From: Palsa-601 sp963801185
Lineage (GTDB): Bacteria; Actinomycetota; Acidimicrobiia; Acidimicrobiales; Bog-793
Assembly: GCA_963801185.1 (NCBI GenBank)
Contig: CAWDDW010000003.1
Location: 1,178,001-1,242,000, forward strand
DNA: 64,000 nt
Direction of reading: 5' to 3'
The position numbers and the translations under genes are program-made. The first letter of the stretch is position 1, and each line of letters starts with the position of its first letter. The notes beneath the pieces are model-generated. The model was not told the origin of the DNA. It worked only from the letters and a program-made list of their open reading frames with translations, and searched no databases. Shown piece by piece: positions 55,682 through 64,000 of the stretch.

Positions 55682-55806
55682 ACGCTCGTCCTGAGGCATC
55701 ACTTCGCCACTACGGCACCGCCAGCTGTGGCTCCGGCCTGGGGCAGTGCCAAAGCACGCTACGCTCGTATTGGGCGTCCCGTGGTGGGCCGCCGCAATAA
55801 ACGAGA

Positions 55807-56019
55807 GTGAGTGAGCAAGTGGCAACTGGCACCGTCAAGTTCTTCAATGCAGAGAAGGGCTTCGGATTTATTTCCCGCGAGGATGGTGACGACGTGTTCG
55901 TTCACTACTCCAACATCCAAGCGACCGGTTACAAGTCCCTCAACGAGGGGCAGCGCGTGGAGTTCGACGTCGCGCCGGGGCGAAAGGGCGAGGAAGCACA
56001 AAACGTCCGCCCGTTGTAA
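55807..56019 (+). CDS. Cold-shock protein (CspA family)
   Basis: A 70-residue single-stranded nucleic-acid-binding protein. RNP1 KGFGFI and RNP2 VFVHY are both present within GTVKFFNAEKGFGFISRE and DDVFVHYSNI. Acts as an RNA chaperone or transcription antiterminator in the cytoplasm. GTG starts at 55807 and 55819 are both possible; the latter gives the usual short N-terminus ATGTVKFF. A strong terminator follows 20 bases after the stop, so it is probably monocistronic. Confidence 0.93.
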   Translation: MSEQVATGTVKFFNAEKGFGFISREDGDDVFVHYSNIQATGYKSLNEGQRVEFDVAPGRKGEEAQNVRPL

Positions 56020-56038
56020 TTCGTTCGGACAGAGAAAG

Positions 56039-56064
56039 GCCGCCGGTCTGCCGGCGGCTTTTTT
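56039..56064 (+). terminator. Rho-independent terminator of the cold-shock gene
   Basis: An eight-base GC stem, GCCGCCGG / CCGGCGGC, with a TCTG loop, is followed directly by six T residues. It lies 20 bases after the cold-shock stop and is the clearest intrinsic terminator in the window. Confidence 0.92.
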
Positions 56065-56143
56065 CAAATTCTGGGCCTGAACAGCTCTGGCCTGGGCCAA
56101 CGCTGCCTCGCTCTCGGGCGGCACCGCCTTGGTCTGGTCGTCC

Positions 56144-57539
56144 TCAGCTCTGAGGTCCCTCGGGTGCGGCATGTGCCTGGCCTGGCATGTATCGCAGCAT
56201 GACGACCATCCGCGTGCCTCCGGTCGCCGTGATCGGGGACTCCGCGTGCACGCTGCCGCCCATCGCCCGGACCAGCTCGGCCACGATCGAGAGCCCGAGG
56301 CCCGATCCCCCGCGCCTCCGAGCCGCAGCCCCGCGGTCCACCTGGTAGAAACGATCGAACACCCACCCTAGGTCCTCAGCCGGGATACCGGCGCCGTCAT
56401 CTGAGACCGCCAATCTGACCCATTCGCCGCCGACGCGCTGCACTCCTATCGAGACGGCCCCCCTTGCGTACTCGACGGCGTTCTGCACGAGGTTGGCCAC
56501 GACCTGCGCGAGTCGGTCCTCGTCCGCCCACACCATCGCGGTCGAAGGGCCCGGATCGAGTGCCATCACGATCGACTTTGAGGCAGTGACCGGGCCGAAG
56601 CTGTCCAGCGCCTTTCGCGAGACCTCCAGCGGATCAACCGGCCCGAGATGGAGCGAGAGATGCTTGGCCTCGAGTTTCGCCAGATCGAGGAGGTCGCCCA
56701 CGAGGCGCTCGAGCCTCTGTGACTCGGCGATGATGACCCGGGCCGCCGCCTTCGGGTCGTCGGTGACGCCTTCGTCGATGGCTTCGGCGTAGCCACGTAT
56801 CGAGGTGAGCGGCGTACGGAGGTCGTGCGAGACGGACAGGAGCATCTGGCTCTCCCGATGGCGGGCCGCCTCCAGTCCGGCCGCCATCGCGTTGATCGAG
56901 TGAGCGAGAGAGTCCAGCTCCTCGAAGCTCGATCCGCTCACGGGCACGCGTGCACTCAGCTTCTCCACCCGCGATCCTGCTCGTCGTCACGCTCGCCTCC
57001 ACGAGAGGCCTCGTGATCCGGCGGCTCAGCTGCGTGGCGACGATCGCAGCCACGACGAGGGTGATCCCGCCGACCAGCAGCAAGAAGATCCAGCTCGGGA
57101 CGAGACTGCCGACCCGGCGCGTAAGGAGGACGGCCGTGACGTCGCCTGAGGGCGGGGCAACTGCCGCGTTGAGCTTTATCGGCACGGCTGCGAACGCCAG
57201 GCTTCCCTGCCAGCCGGAGACCGTGTTGCCAGCGAGCAGGGCCGTCGGGCGGAGCTCGATCGGATTGAGCCCGCTCCGGATCGGCGTGAGCACCGCGCCG
57301 GACGAGGTGATGACGATGACCTCTGCGTCCTCGAGTCGCAGCATCTTGCCGACCGTCGCGAGCACGAGCGGGGTGCGGACCCGTTGAGCGGCGCTGGCGA
57401 AGACCTCGCCCTGTTGGAGGAGTTGATGGGTCGCCTGGCTCTGGTCCGTGCGCTTCGAGACCACGAGAGCACCGGCTCCGGCGACTACGAGTGCACCGGC
57501 GACGAGCGCGACGAGCGCGATTGTGAGCCTCCGTCTCAT
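56144..57539 (-). CDS. Membrane sensor histidine kinase (OmpR-type partner; frameshifted)
   Basis: About 464 residues: N-terminal membrane helix (LTIALVALVAGALVVAGAGA), an extracytoplasmic sensor of about 130 residues, a second helix (WIFLLLVGGITLVVAAIV), a HAMP region, HisKA with His in LLSVSHDLRTPLTSIRG, and HATPase with NLVQNAVEYARG and SGLGLSIVAELV. The frame breaks in HAMP at 56957-56963: removing one base gives RIAGGELSARVPVSG. The site is GAAGCTG, one mismatch from the GAGCTC-type sites. The ATG overlaps the regulator stop (ATGA). Confidence 0.88.
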
Positions 57540-58220
57540 GCCAGCCGGTAGCCGACGCCCCGGAGGGTGGAGAGGGGGAGGGACGGGCCGAGTTTCTTGC
57601 GGAGTTGGGCCACATGGACATCTACGGTCCGCTCGTCCCCGATCCAGTCGGCGCCCCAGGCCCCGTTGAGGAGCTGCTGGCGGCTGAGCACCCGGCCCTG
57701 GTTCTCGGCCAGGTGCCACAACAAGTCGAACTCGCGTGTCGTGAGCCTCGGTCAGCTCCCCGTTCAAGCGCACCTCCCGCCGGCCCGGGTCGATCTCGAG
57801 CTCGCCGATGGAAAGAGGCTGAGATTGCCTCGGCGTGTCGGTCCGGCGCAGCACCGCCCTCACCCGTGCGACGAGCTCGCGAGGTGAGAACGGCTTTGTG
57901 AGGTAGTCGTCGGCCCCGAGCTCGAGGCCGAGCACCCGGTCGATCTCGTCATCCCGGGCGGTCAGGAAGAGGACCGGCACCGTGCTTTCTGCTCGGATGG
58001 AGCGGCAGACGTCGTAGCCGTCCTTCGCCCCCGGCAGGCCGACGTCGAGTATGACGACGCGGGGCCGCTCGCGGCGGATGATCTCGAGCCCGGCATCACC
58101 GTCCATCGCCCGCAGGACGCGGTAACCCTCCCGGCGGAGGTAGAGATCGACGAGGTCGGCGATGTTCGGGTCGTCCTCGACGACGACAGCGGTGCCGGCT
58201 GTGCCGGGTGCAGAGGTCAC
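57536..58220 (-). CDS. OmpR/PhoB-family response regulator (frameshifted)
   Basis: About 228 residues. Receiver: AVVVEDDPNIADLVDLYLRR, phospho-Asp in RVVILDVGLPGAKDG (about 56), Thr in LFLTARDDE, Lys in DDYLTKPFSPREL. Winged helix: REFDLLWHLAENQGRVLSRQ, then VDVHVAQLRKKLG and RGVGYRLA. A base insertion at 57743-57749 (GAGCCTC; GAGCTC expected) interrupts the winged helix; deletion restores LTELTTREFDLLWHLA, a textbook sequence. The GTG at 58220 is preferred. Same operon as the kinase. Confidence 0.9.
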
Positions 58221-58257
58221 TGTGTCACAGCCTCGCACCCGGCCACGTCCGGGCGTG

Positions 58258-58736
58258 TCAACTACCGGAGGTCGAGGTCGAGCTGGGTGCCTTCGACGCC
58301 ACGACGAGGGCGTTGCCGCTCGTCTGGATGACGATGGCGCGGTCGCCCGAGCCGATCTGGGTGGCCGAGAGGCCGTAGAAGTGAGTCGATCCCGTGATCG
58401 TCGCCGTCACGGTCGGGCCGTCGGGCCGCTTGATCGTGAGCACGTTCGACACGTCCGACTGCACGACGCCGCGGTCGACGTCGATGGTCTTGAACCCGTG
58501 ACGCGTGTCGACGACGACTCTGCGTGCACCGTGTGGCGGAGGACCCGGCGGACCTCCTGGCGCCACAGCACACGGTCGATCTGTGTGGCCGTGACCGTCT
58601 TGGAGGCCGCCACCGGTGTGGCAGGCGTCGCGGCACCCGAACCGGTAGAAGCGTACGAGACGCCTCCGGCAGCCATGGCGAGCACGAGTGCCCCACCGGT
58701 TGCTCCGAGGAGCTTGGTCTTCAAGTTGGACTGCAT
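58258..58736 (-). CDS. Small exported protein upstream of the two-component system (frameshifted)
   Basis: About 159 residues. Signal peptide: KTKLLGATGGALVLAMAAGG. The mature part has a helical segment (IDRVLWRQEVRRVLRH) and, in the second frame, DTRHGFKTIDVDRGVV and VLTIKRPDGPTVTATITGST, a repeat-like beta sequence seen in exported DUF5666-type proteins. One base is missing near 58516-58520; inserting one restores a single frame. AAGGAGAAAC precedes the ATG. It is first in the operon with the OmpR regulator and kinase and may be a periplasmic input or target of that system. Confidence 0.75.
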
Positions 58737-58806
58737 GATCGTTTCTCCTTCGTCTCTGTGTGAGGTGATTAGACGCCCACCACTTGAGGACAGCGCGAAG
58801 GCAGTG

Positions 58807-59583
58807 TTAGGGCTGTGTTAGGTGCTTGACGAGCAGCGGCGTGAGGTTCGGATCGCCGAGCACGGTCAGATGGTCGCCGGCGAGGATCTCGAGGCGGGCA
58901 CCCGCGATGGCAGCCGACAGAGCCTCCGGCTCGGCGGCAAGTGGGTCATCGGCGCCCACGTAGATGAGAGTCGGGGCGGTGATGGCCTCGAAAGCGATCG
59001 GCGACCGGAAGGCGGCTCGAGCCTGAGCGGCGACGGCGAGGCGGTCGTTACCGAGCGCGTCGGCCAGCATGCGGAACCGTTTGGCGACCTGATCGCCGAT
59101 CTGCTCGGGATCTTCGGCCGTCAACGCCTCCGCGATGGACGTGGCGTTGACCACTCTGGTGTCGAGCCCGCCCATGTGCACGACGCCTCCGCCTACGCCG
59201 CCGACTGCGAGGCGGCGGACGCGTGGGTCGGTCGCGCCGACGATGAGAGAGACGATCGCGCCCATCGAGTAGCCGATCAGGTCGTAGCTCTCCGCTCCCA
59301 GATGGTCTGCCAGTTGCCGCACGTCCGCAGCCATCCGTGCCTCTCCGTAGAAGGCAGGATCGTGTGGCTTCTCCGAGGCACCGTGACCCCGGGCGTCGAG
59401 ACCGACGACACGGCGGCCACCCTCGACGAGCCCGGCGACTATGCCGGGGCCTACCCAATTCGAGTTCGCGTCGGCCAGGAAACCGTGATGGAGAATAACG
59501 AGCGGTCTCGATGCCGCCTTCTCGGGCCACTCCTGGTACGAGATGCGAAGGCCGTCGTCGGTGAGGAAGTTCATCTCGACCAT
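58807..59583 (-). CDS. Alpha/beta-hydrolase
   Basis: A 258-residue alpha/beta-hydrolase. Oxyanion region LVILHHGFLADANSNWVGPG, RVVGLDARGHGASEKP, nucleophile Ser in DLIGYSMGAIVS (about 106), acid region YVGADDPLA and His in AGDHLTVLGDP. Catalytic triad complete; ester or lactone substrate unknown. Its start overlaps the end of the site-2 protease gene by 13 bases on the same strand, so the two are probably co-expressed. Confidence 0.88.
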   Translation of the reverse strand: MVEMNFLTDDGLRISYQEWPEKAASRPLVILHHGFLADANSNWVGPGIVAGLVEGGRRVVGLDARGHGASEKPHDPAFYGEARMAADVRQLADHLGAESYDLIGYSMGAIVSLIVGATDPRVRRLAVGGVGGGVVHMGGLDTRVVNATSIAEALTAEDPEQIGDQVAKRFRMLADALGNDRLAVAAQARAAFRSPIAFEAITAPTLIYVGADDPLAAEPEALSAAIAGARLEILAGDHLTVLGDPNLTPLLVKHLTQP

Positions 59584-60647
59584 CCTGCGCTTGTGGCACT
59601 GTCTCGTGCCTGCATGAGGGCCATGTTGACGGCCGGGAGGTAGAGCACTCCTACGACACGGCCGTCGGCGACGACCGCGAGCTGCTTCCGTCGAGAGGAC
59701 TGGAATGACTCGAGGGAAGTCGGGAAGAGCTCCATCTGCGGGGCGAGGACGGGGGCCTGCCGGTCGCTGGCGGAGCCGACGGCCATGTCCGGCGGAGCTC
59801 CTGCGACGTCGGAGTAGTCGACGATCCCTGTGTAGCGCCCGAGCTCGTCGACGACGGGGACGGCCCGCCCGGGGAAGTGAGCCAGCCAGGCCGCGACCTC
59901 GACGGCGCGGGCCGATGTGGGGACGGTCGTCGGGTCCGGGTGCATGACCGCTCCGACCTGCAAGCCATGAAGAGCGTCACGGAAGCGGGCACTTTGCCAC
60001 TCCGAGGCGGCGCCCATGAGCACGAAACCCCCGATCAGCACGAGAAAGAAATTATTCTCGAGCCCGTATCCGATCATGCCGACGCCGAAGACCCCGGCCA
60101 CGATGGCGGCGGTCCGAGTGGCACGGACGTTGTTGCCACTCCGCGCCAGCAGCGCACGGAAGACGCGCCCGCCGTCCATCGGCAGTGCCGGCAGCATGTT
60201 GAAGCCGGCCAGCGCGAGGTTCAGCCACCCGATCCGTTCCAGCCATGAGTGGCCGGAGAACGTCGGCGGCCAGATCGAGGAGTGCGTCGCGAGCGCGAGG
60301 CCGAGGAAGACGACGCCGAGCACGACGCTCGCGAGGGGTCCGGCGATCGCCACCCGGAACTCGACCTGGGGGGAGGTGCCCATGCCCTCGATCTCCGAGA
60401 CGCCACCGATGGGCAGTAGCACGATGTCCCGAACCTTGAGCCCGAGCCGCATCGCCACGATCGAGTGGGACAGCTCGTGGAGCGTGACCGAGCCGAAGAG
60501 CAGACCGAAAAAGATCGCGTAATACTCCGCACCGGCGACGGTCGTCCCTCCGGGCTGGATCGCCACGAGGAGCACGAGCAGGGAGAAACTCCAGTGGAGC
60601 CGGATGGGCACCCCGGCCACCCGGGCGATCGTGAGCGATCGCCTCAT
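59571..60647 (-). CDS. Site-2 protease (M50) with CBS domains
   Basis: A 358-residue membrane metalloprotease. Zinc site HELSH (about 58-62) in the second transmembrane segment and the third ligand in NMLPALPMDGGRV (about 157-169) are conserved. About six helices are followed by a soluble CBS region (GAVMHPDPTTVPTSARAVEV; VPVVDELGRYTGIVDYSD). Such enzymes cleave membrane proteins, often anti-sigma factors or signal peptides. No obvious substrate gene is adjacent. Confidence 0.92.
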   Translation of the reverse strand: MRRSLTIARVAGVPIRLHWSFSLLVLLVAIQPGGTTVAGAEYYAIFFGLLFGSVTLHELSHSIVAMRLGLKVRDIVLLPIGGVSEIEGMGTSPQVEFRVAIAGPLASVVLGVVFLGLALATHSSIWPPTFSGHSWLERIGWLNLALAGFNMLPALPMDGGRVFRALLARSGNNVRATRTAAIVAGVFGVGMIGYGLENNFFLVLIGGFVLMGAASEWQSARFRDALHGLQVGAVMHPDPTTVPTSARAVEVAAWLAHFPGRAVPVVDELGRYTGIVDYSDVAGAPPDMAVGSASDRQAPVLAPQMELFPTSLESFQSSRRKQLAVVADGRVVGVLYLPAVNMALMQARDSATSAGWSR

Positions 60648-60708
60648 GACGAGATCATCTGTGTCGTTATAGCGGCCAGCTTGCCACGTGGAGTTAAGGT
60701 TCTTTGCT

Positions 60709-60990
60709 GTGAGCGATGGCCAGTCGGAGTCTCACGAGGTTTTCGAAGAGGACCTCCCGAAGTGGAGCGAGCTGGCACCGGAGGTAGAACCGCCGGCACC
60801 CAAGCCCGCCTCGGTGACGCCGCGTGGCTGGACCGACCAGGAATGGGCCGCTAAGAACTACGGCAAGCCTGTCCGGAGGTCACCCTGGTCGAGCCTCAGC
60901 ATCGGCAAAGGCTGGCTGCTCGCAGTGCTGCTGAGCGGAGTGGCTGCCCTCTTGGTGGTGCTCGCCTTCGAGCTCCGCAACTCGTTCTGA
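60709..60990 (+). CDS. Small single-pass membrane protein
   Basis: About 93 residues. An acidic, Pro-rich cytoplasmic N-terminus (FEEDLPKWSELAPEVEPPAP) is followed by GWTDQEWAAKNYGKP and one C-terminal hydrophobic helix (WLLAVLLSGVAALLVVLAFE). The GTG at 60709 has AAGG nine bases upstream. It reads divergently from the site-2 protease. The last 133 bases overlap the annotated end of the acetyltransferase gene on the other strand. Family not recognised. Confidence 0.6.
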   Translation: MSDGQSESHEVFEEDLPKWSELAPEVEPPAPKPASVTPRGWTDQEWAAKNYGKPVRRSPWSSLSIGKGWLLAVLLSGVAALLVVLAFELRNSF

Positions 60991-61616
60991 GGCCCGGCGG
61001 CGCATACGTCTACTATCCGGGCCGGCGAACCGACAGCGGTCGCGCCAGGCGGCACGTCACACAGGACGACGGCGTTCGCGCCGATACGGGCCCCGTCCCC
61101 GATCGTCACCTCCCCGAGCACTACGGCCCCGGTGCCGATGAAGACGCCGTCGCCGATGATCGGTGCCCGGCCGCCCCGGTAGTCCCAGCCGATCGTGACG
61201 CCGTGGTGCACGTAGCAGTTACGGCCCATCTTGGCTGCGGCGATGCAGGTCGCCTGGCCGTGAGCGATGAACAGCCCCGGCCCGATGTCGGCCGTCTGGA
61301 GGCTGAGGCCTTCTGTGGGCTTCCACCACCGCCGGAGGAGTGCGGCAGCGAGCGCGCCGGTCGCGTTCCCGCCCGACAGCCTGTGGTAGTAGAGCGCCCT
61401 GAACTCCCCGAAGGCGTAGAGCAGGCTGTGAAGGCCATGCTCCCCGTCGTTCACGCCGAGCACCTCCAGCCACTGGGTGACGTCCCCTTCGATGAGCACT
61501 TGTTGGTCCGAGAGCCGGCTTGCCCATACGAGCGGGACCGTGAGGAGCGCCCTCAGCTGTTCGAGCCCAGCCAGCAGCTTGGCCGACACGGGATCGATGC
61601 GTCGGAGCGGCGGCAT
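60858..61616 (-). CDS. Serine O-acetyltransferase-like hexapeptide acyltransferase
   Basis: A 252-residue protein. An N-terminal helical part (about 1-105) precedes a left-handed beta-helix: IGPGLFIAHGQATCIAAAKM, GRNCYVHHGVTIGWDYRGG, PIIGDGVFIGTGAVVLGEV and IGDGARIGANAVVLCDVPPG. This layout matches CysE-type enzymes that make O-acetylserine for cysteine synthesis. After VGSPARIV the frame continues for about 50 atypical residues antisense to the small membrane gene, so the true stop may be earlier or altered. Confidence 0.78.
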   Translation of the reverse strand: MPPLRRIDPVSAKLLAGLEQLRALLTVPLVWASRLSDQQVLIEGDVTQWLEVLGVNDGEHGLHSLLYAFGEFRALYYHRLSGGNATGALAAALLRRWWKPTEGLSLQTADIGPGLFIAHGQATCIAAAKMGRNCYVHHGVTIGWDYRGGRAPIIGDGVFIGTGAVVLGEVTIGDGARIGANAVVLCDVPPGATAVGSPARIVDVCAAGPQNELRSSKASTTKRAATPLSSTASSQPLPMLRLDQGDLRTGLP

Positions 61617-61625
61617 CGGATCACC

Positions 61626-63137
61626 TTATGCGACGGTGGTCGGGTACCAGCCTGACGTTGCTTCGCCGATCAGTTGCTCGAGTCGTGCGCCCGCCACGCC
61701 CGCATATGCCAGAGAGACGATGTCGATCTCGACGAGGTCTCCCGGGGCGAGGGTGCCGATGCGCCAGAGATCGGCGGTGATGACCGTGGCTGCAACCGGA
61801 TAGCCGCCGACCGGCCCGCAGTCCGGGCCGAGAATGACGGGCTCTCCTCCTGGCGGCAGCTGGATGGCGCCGGGGACAACGGCGTGCGACGGCACTGTCG
61901 TACCGGGCGCGCTCGATGCCTGCCGCGCCGCCTCCGGATCGCCACGGTGAAGACGCACGCCGGTGCGGTCGCTCCTCACGTCGGCCACCCAGGATCCTTC
62001 GAGCGCGCGTCCGTCCACGTCGTCCGGGCCTTCTATCGCCCGCAACCGCACGGGCGTCCCTGCCTCGGGCAGGACGAAACGCAACCGGGCGCGCGGCGGC
62101 ACCGAGCCAATCTGGAGGTGGTCGCCTACCCGGAGGGGCCCAGGCGGGAGACCCGAGACGCCGTCCCCGGACCGGCTCCCGAAGTACTCAGTCGTGATCA
62201 GGCCCCCGCCGACGGCGAGGAGCGCACGAGCGCCGTGTCGGACCGGGCCGATGGCGATCTCCTGGCCGGCGCCGGCTGCAGCCACCGTGCCGGGGGCGAG
62301 CAGGGTGCCGTCGACGGCGAGCGGGGCGTCACCGGCGAGCGCCACGAGGAGGTCCCGCTCGGCTCGCAGGCGGGTGGCGCCGGTGAGCTCGAGGGCGGCG
62401 GCTCCCTCGTCGTTGCCGACGGCCAGGTTGGCGATTCGCAGGAAGCAGGCGTTCGCGGCACCGGCACGGGGCACACCGAGGGCGCCGACTCCCTCCCGCC
62501 CGAGGTCCTCGACGAGCAGCAGCGGGCCGGGGTCGAGCACCTCGAGGCCCGTGCCCTCGAGAGGGTGCCGGGTCGCTCGGGCTCCGAGTTCTAGGAAGCG
62601 GGTGGGAACGAGCCGGACGCGATCCCCGGGCTGGAACAGCGCGTACGGCTGCTGCTCGGGGTTGAAGCACCGGACGTTCGTGTGCCCGAGCAGGTTCCAG
62701 CCGCCCGGCGACCCGACCGGGTAGATGCCGGCGTAGCCCCCGGCAACTGCGAACGACCCTGCTGGGACCCGGGTGCGCGGTGAGGCCTGCCGCGGGAGAG
62801 CGGCGAGAGCCGCTGGAAGCCCCACCAGATAGGCGAAGCCAGGCATGAAGCCGAGAAACGCCACCTCCAACTCCGACCCGCCGAGCTCCCTCTCGAGCCC
62901 GTCGCGGGTGAGCCCGAGCGGAGCGACGTCCTCGCCGTCGAAGGCGATCGCGACCTCGTGCACCTCCGGCGGGCGCGGAGGCGGCGACGCCTCGAGCCTC
63001 TCCGCCGGACCGATCACGCCGACCGTTGTGGCACCCGGGATGACATCTCGGGCCCGGATGGTCCACGCGAGCGCCTGGCATGCGCGGTGGCCTCCGTCGA
63101 CGTCGAGCAGCACGGCTGCGTCACCGAGTTGTCTCAT
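61626..63137 (-). CDS. 5-oxoprolinase subunits B and C fused (PxpB-PxpC; KipI-KipA type)
   Basis: About 503 residues. The N-terminal half (to about 200) is the PxpB/KipI domain: GDAAVLLDVDGG, EVAFLGFMPGFAYLVGLP and GSFAVAGGYAGIYPVGSPGG. The C-terminal half is PxpC/KipA (biotin-carboxyltransferase-like): LLLVEDLGREGVGALGVPRA, GGGLITTEYFGSRS and LGPDCGPVGGYPVAATVI. Together with PxpA these hydrolyse 5-oxoproline to glutamate; PxpA is not in view. The ATG at 63137 has GGAG nine bases upstream. Divergent from ilvD, 43 bases apart. Confidence 0.9.
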   Translation of the reverse strand: MRQLGDAAVLLDVDGGHRACQALAWTIRARDVIPGATTVGVIGPAERLEASPPPRPPEVHEVAIAFDGEDVAPLGLTRDGLERELGGSELEVAFLGFMPGFAYLVGLPAALAALPRQASPRTRVPAGSFAVAGGYAGIYPVGSPGGWNLLGHTNVRCFNPEQQPYALFQPGDRVRLVPTRFLELGARATRHPLEGTGLEVLDPGPLLLVEDLGREGVGALGVPRAGAANACFLRIANLAVGNDEGAAALELTGATRLRAERDLLVALAGDAPLAVDGTLLAPGTVAAAGAGQEIAIGPVRHGARALLAVGGGLITTEYFGSRSGDGVSGLPPGPLRVGDHLQIGSVPPRARLRFVLPEAGTPVRLRAIEGPDDVDGRALEGSWVADVRSDRTGVRLHRGDPEAARQASSAPGTTVPSHAVVPGAIQLPPGGEPVILGPDCGPVGGYPVAATVITADLWRIGTLAPGDLVEIDIVSLAYAGVAGARLEQLIGEATSGWYPTTVA

Positions 63138-63180
63138 CAGTAAGCTCTCCTGACCAGCAACGACAGCAGAGGAGCAACCC

Positions 63181-64000
63181 ATGCCCCAGCTACGTTCCCG
63201 AGTCACGACCGAGGGGCGTCAGGCTGCAGGTGCCCGTGCCCTGTGGAGGGCCACCGGCATGACGGAGTCCGACTTCGGCAAGCCGATCGTGGCGATCGCC
63301 AACAGTTTCACCCAATTCGTGCCCGGTCACGTCCACCTTCGCGATCTCGGTCGAGTGGTCGCCGGCGGTATCGCCGAGTCCGGCGGCGTGGGTCGCGAGT
63401 TCAACACCATCGCCGTCGATGACGGCATCGCCATGGGACATGGCGGGATGCTCTACTCGTTGCCGAGCCGCGAGCTCATCGCCGACGCGGTCGAGTACAT
63501 GGTCGAGGCACACCAGGCCGACGCGCTCGTCTGCATCAGCAACTGCGACAAGATCACCCCGGGGATGCTGATCGCCGCGATGCGCCTCAACATCCCGACT
63601 GTCTTCGTGAGCGGCGGCGCCATGGAGGCCGGCAAGGCCGTCGTGAAAGACGGCAAGACACGGGTGTCGCTCGACCTGATCTCAGCCATCACGGCGTCTG
63701 CGGACACCTCTGTCTCGGACTCCGAGCTCGCCTCGATCGAGGAGTCGGCGTGCCCAACCTGCGGCTCGTGCTCGGGGATGTTCACCGCCAACTCGATGAA
63801 CTGCCTGACCGAGGCGCTCGGGTTGTCGCTGCCGGGGAACGGCACGACGCTCGCGACGAGCGACCTCCGTCGTGAGCTGTTCGTCGAGGCAGGTCGGACG
63901 GTCGTCGAGCTCGCCCGGCGGTGGTACAAGGAGGACGACTCGGGCGCCCTGCCGCGTGAGATCGCCACGCGAGCGGCGTTCGCCAACGCGATGGCGGTCG
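63181..64000 (+). CDS. ilvD: Dihydroxy-acid dehydratase, 3' end beyond window
   Basis: At least 273 residues, open at the right edge. Catalyses the dehydration step in branched-chain amino acid synthesis (valine, leucine, isoleucine) with an iron-sulphur cluster. Cluster and active-site motifs seen are SNCDKITPGM (about 120), CPTCGSCSGMFTANSMNCL (about 190-208), with FNTIAVDDGIAMGHGGM earlier. AGAGGAG precedes the ATG at 63181. The full enzyme is about 560-610 residues. Confidence 0.96.
   Translation, partial: MPQLRSRVTTEGRQAAGARALWRATGMTESDFGKPIVAIANSFTQFVPGHVHLRDLGRVVAGGIAESGGVGREFNTIAVDDGIAMGHGGMLYSLPSRELIADAVEYMVEAHQADALVCISNCDKITPGMLIAAMRLNIPTVFVSGGAMEAGKAVVKDGKTRVSLDLISAITASADTSVSDSELASIEESACPTCGSCSGMFTANSMNCLTEALGLSLPGNGTTLATSDLRRELFVEAGRTVVELARRWYKEDDSGALPREIATRAAFANAMAV

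Overview
The window is dense, high-GC DNA with GTG/TTG starts and GAG/CTC-rich codons. Its gene content is actinobacterial: an Rv2578c-like radical SAM protein behind a GAAC-N4-GTTC SOS box, a TIGR03086/DinB-type protein, a DUF5995 protein, F420/FMN split-barrel enzymes and an alkyltransferase-like protein. Together with a red-type Calvin-cycle cluster this suggests a facultatively autotrophic actinobacterium, perhaps of class Acidimicrobiia (the class is inference). No rRNA, tRNA, CRISPR array, insertion sequence or prophage was recognised.

Layout. 0-12.5 kb is a patchwork of small enzymes and detoxification genes: VOC protein, two DUF1801 proteins, M20 amidohydrolase, secreted propeller, DUF899, cupin, DHA2-type MFS exporter, GNAT, F420/FMN proteins and ATL. 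12.5-20.8 kb holds a PAS/GGDEF/EAL protein, a KAS III-like enzyme, DUF5995, a DUF2961/GH172 hydrolase, a YncE-like secreted propeller and a truncated Tat amidohydrolase. 20.9-30.0 kb is the autotrophy locus: cbbL-cbbS-cbbX followed by two overlapping Gfo/Idh/MocA oxidoreductases on the minus strand, divergent cbbR, an embedded NarL-type two-component pair, and phosphoribulokinase on the plus strand. 30-36.3 kb has an M28-like peptidase, nitrilase plus APC permease, a hotdog protein and two coupled 2-oxoglutarate/Fe(II) oxygenases. 36.4-43.2 kb is a sugar ABC importer operon with a GH38 alpha-mannosidase. 43.4-49.2 kb has an acyl-CoA dehydrogenase, a small-molecule kinase, an unknown protein, and an ECF sigma factor coupled to a membrane-anchored propeller. 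49.2-58.7 kb is signalling: receiver-EAL plus hybrid kinase, SOS-controlled radical SAM protein, two tandem secreted propellers, cold-shock protein with a clear terminator, and an OmpR-type two-component operon led by a secreted protein. 58.8-64 kb has an alpha/beta hydrolase, site-2 protease, serine acetyltransferase, a fused 5-oxoprolinase PxpB-PxpC, and the start of ilvD running off the right edge.

A feature of the sequence itself is that many genes are broken by single-base frameshifts. When the reading frames are rejoined, at least eight of these sit at a hexamer GAGCTC that appears with one inner base doubled (GAAGCTC, GAGCTTC or GAGCCTC). These genes are therefore annotated as whole genes with a frameshift, because a systematic sequencing artefact at a possibly modified GAGCTC site is at least as likely as real gene decay.
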